DNA of 64,000 nt from positions 496,001-560,000 of the forward strand of contig NZ_JALLGW010000001.1 in assembly GCF_023074835.1 (NCBI RefSeq), written 5' to 3'. Below, one piece after another: positions 62,564 through 64,000 of the stretch. The translations under genes were made by a program, and so were the position numbers. The notes beneath the pieces are model-generated. The model searched no databases, had not been told where the DNA came from, and saw nothing but the letters and a program-made list of their open reading frames with translations. This DNA is from Halomarina salina (lineage in GTDB: Archaea; Halobacteriota; Halobacteria; Halobacteriales; Haloarculaceae). Position 1 is the first letter of the stretch. Each line of letters opens with the position of its first letter.

Positions 62564-63145
62564 TCAGCGCCCCGACGCCTGCTCGCCCCGGAGCGTGAGA
62601 CACGTACTGGAGAGTCGCGCGACGAGCCGGTCCTCCTCGTCGTGGACGTCGCACTCGACGAGGCCGACGGTCCGCCCGCCGGAGACGACGCGGCCGGTCG
62701 CGGTCAGGCGGTCGTCCCACACCGGCCGGAGGTAGTTCACCTTCAGTTCCAGGGTCGTGAACGACTCGTCGGAGTCGAGCGTGCTGGCGTAGGCCGTCCC
62801 CATCGCCGCGTCGCCCAGGTCGCAGAGGACGCCGCCGTGGAGCGTCCCCATCGGGTTGGCGTGTTCCGGTCCCGCCTCCAGGGTGAGACGGGATTCGCCG
62901 CCGGCGACGTGGTCGACGTCGAAGCCCACCAGCGCCCCGATGGGTGGCGGTGGCGTCTCGCCGTCCGCGACGAGCGAGCCGTCGGGGTCGCGGAAGCCAC
63001 CGCCCTGGGTGAACGCGACCGACTCCGCGAGTTCGACCCGACGGAGCACCGCCTCGCGGGCCAGTTCCTCGGGGTGGTCGGTCACGTCCGTCAGTCGGTC
63101 GTACTCCTCGTCGCTGAGCGCCAGTTCGAGCGTTCGCTCGGCCAT
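62564..63145 (-). CDS. PaaI-type hotdog thioesterase with N-terminal extension
   Basis: A 193-residue protein whose C-terminal two-thirds (about 65-190) is a PaaI/acyl-CoA thioesterase: 'ANPMGTLHGGVLCDLGDAAMG' gives the HGG motif and Asp of the active site, then 'LELKVNYLRPVWDDRLTATGRVVSGGRT' (part). The first 60 residues ('LELALSDEEYDRLTDVTDHPEELAREAVLRRVELAESV', cut) form a helical extension not normally present. It hydrolyses acyl-CoA in the cytoplasm. Extension function unknown. Confidence 0.83.
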   Translation of the reverse strand: MAERTLELALSDEEYDRLTDVTDHPEELAREAVLRRVELAESVAFTQGGGFRDPDGSLVADGETPPPPIGALVGFDVDHVAGGESRLTLEAGPEHANPMGTLHGGVLCDLGDAAMGTAYASTLDSDESFTTLELKVNYLRPVWDDRLTATGRVVSGGRTVGLVECDVHDEEDRLVARLSSTCLTLRGEQASGR

Positions 63146-63260
63146 GTTCGCAGTGGCACCGGCGAGACGATATAGCTCCGTGTCAGCGCTGGTGACGCGA
63201 AGGCTATCTCCCCGTGTCGCCTACGAACGTCATGATCTGGACCAGTAGCGCGGAGGTCGC

Positions 63261-64000
63261 GTGGCAGTAGCCGACGACTCCTCGCCGGCCCCTCGGGACG
63301 GCCCGGACTCGCGACTGGTCGTGTTCACCCTCTGGCTGCTGGTGTTCGGCGTCGGCAGCCAGGCGATGCTCATCGCCCCCATCATCCCGCAGATAGCGAC
63401 GCAACTCGACGTCGACGAGGCGGCGCTCGGGACGCTCATCACCGCCTACAGCGTCGCCGTCGGCGCGTTCGCGCTCCTCGTCGGCCCCATCTCGGACCGA
63501 ATCGGTCGCCGGCCCGTCCTGCTCGCCGGGACGGGACTCATGACGGGCGCACTCGCACTGCACTGGCTGGCCGGGGACTTCCTCGGCCTGTTCGCCGTCC
63601 GCCTGCTGGCTGGCGTCGCCGGGGGCGTCCTCAACGGCGCGGCCATCGCCTACGTCGGCGACTACTTCCCGCCCGAACGCCGCGGGTGGGCCAACGGCTG
63701 GGTCATCAGCGGGTTCGCCGCCGGACAGATCGCTGGTATCCCCATCGGGACGCTCCTCGCGGCGGAGTTCGGCTTCCGCGCGCCGTTTCTCGCGTTCGCC
63801 GTCGCCACCCTGGTCGCGTTCGGCCTCGTCGTGGCGTTCCTGCCCGCGCCCGACGTGACGCTCGCCACCACTCGACTCACCGTCCGGTCGTTCGTCGGCG
63901 AGTACGCCGCGCTCCTCCGGCGACGGGAGATACTCGCCGCGACGCTCGTCTTCTTCCTCATGTTCGGCGGGTCGGCGCTGTACACCACGTTCCTCCCGAC
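63261..64000 (+). CDS. MFS transporter, truncated by window edge
   Basis: GTG 63261, with GGAGG six bases before it, starts MAVADDSSPAPRDGPDSRL (GTG read as Met). About 246 residues are visible with at least seven hydrophobic segments. 'LVGPISDRIGRRPVLL' is MFS motif A, and a 'FAVRLLAGVAGGVLNGAAIAYV' helix follows, typical of the DHA1 drug-efflux branch. The rest lies beyond base 64000. The gene is divergent from the thioesterase gene. Substrate unknown. Confidence 0.88.
   Translation, partial: MAVADDSSPAPRDGPDSRLVVFTLWLLVFGVGSQAMLIAPIIPQIATQLDVDEAALGTLITAYSVAVGAFALLVGPISDRIGRRPVLLAGTGLMTGALALHWLAGDFLGLFAVRLLAGVAGGVLNGAAIAYVGDYFPPERRGWANGWVISGFAAGQIAGIPIGTLLAAEFGFRAPFLAFAVATLVAFGLVVAFLPAPDVTLATTRLTVRSFVGEYAALLRRREILAATLVFFLMFGGSALYTTFLP

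Overview
The window reads as chromosomal DNA of a halophilic archaeon (class Halobacteria). It is GC-rich, its proteins are strongly acidic, and it carries family markers of that class: a PGF-CTERM surface protein, a Tat lipoprotein, solo HalOD1 domains, RdfA, an archaea-specific SMC-related protein, ribosomal protein L15e, Rio2 and an aIF1/SUI1-type factor. Many starts look leaderless, with a TATA-like box about 25-35 bases upstream of ATG or GTG. I recognise no rRNA, tRNA, CRISPR array, complete insertion sequence or replication origin.

Layout. 1-8.9 kb: a truncated MFS transporter, a PGF-CTERM surface protein, a PfkB-type kinase, a SnoaL-like protein, MutL translationally coupled to a NUDIX hydrolase, a TauE/SafE-type exporter and two small proteins. 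9.4-17.8 kb: a peptide-type ABC importer operon (binding lipoprotein, two permeases, a fused double ATPase), divergent from an M20 amidohydrolase and an IclR regulator. An elaborate set of repeats and a perfect inverted repeat lies in front of the regulator. 17.8-22.0 kb: a gene-poor stretch with a decayed IclR helix-turn-helix, then rdfA facing an SMC/Rad50-like coiled-coil protein with atypical ATPase motifs, and a stand-alone IS630-type HTH protein. 22.2-26.8 kb: SdpI-like membrane protein, HalOD1 protein, MutS, thioredoxin.

26.9-37.4 kb: a surface-glycan cluster with three glycosyltransferases, a polysaccharide flippase, UDP-GlcNAc 2-epimerase, a divergent polysaccharide deacetylase and three alkaline-phosphatase/sulfatase-superfamily enzymes. 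Its middle part (about 30.3-35.2 kb) looks less GC-biased at third positions than its flanks, which suggests exchange of a glycan cassette. 37.6-47.6 kb: acyl-CoA synthetase, ABC exporter, pyruvate kinase with an extra C-terminal domain, a divergent pair of orphan peptide-type permeases and a zinc alcohol dehydrogenase. 47.6-64 kb: small Cys-containing proteins, a CobW GTPase, a HalOD1 protein, MobA, L15e, an amino-acid permease-Usp fusion coupled to a TrkA-N protein, an Lrp regulator, a cystathionine synthase/lyase, DoxX, a second ABC exporter, a DUF5694-like protein, Rio2, aIF1, a VOC dioxygenase, a thioesterase and a second truncated MFS transporter.

The most interesting parts are the RdfA/SMC-like/HTH module, the regulatory region upstream of the IclR gene with the nearby IclR remnant, and the glycan island. 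Function calls rest on motif recognition by eye; no database search was run.
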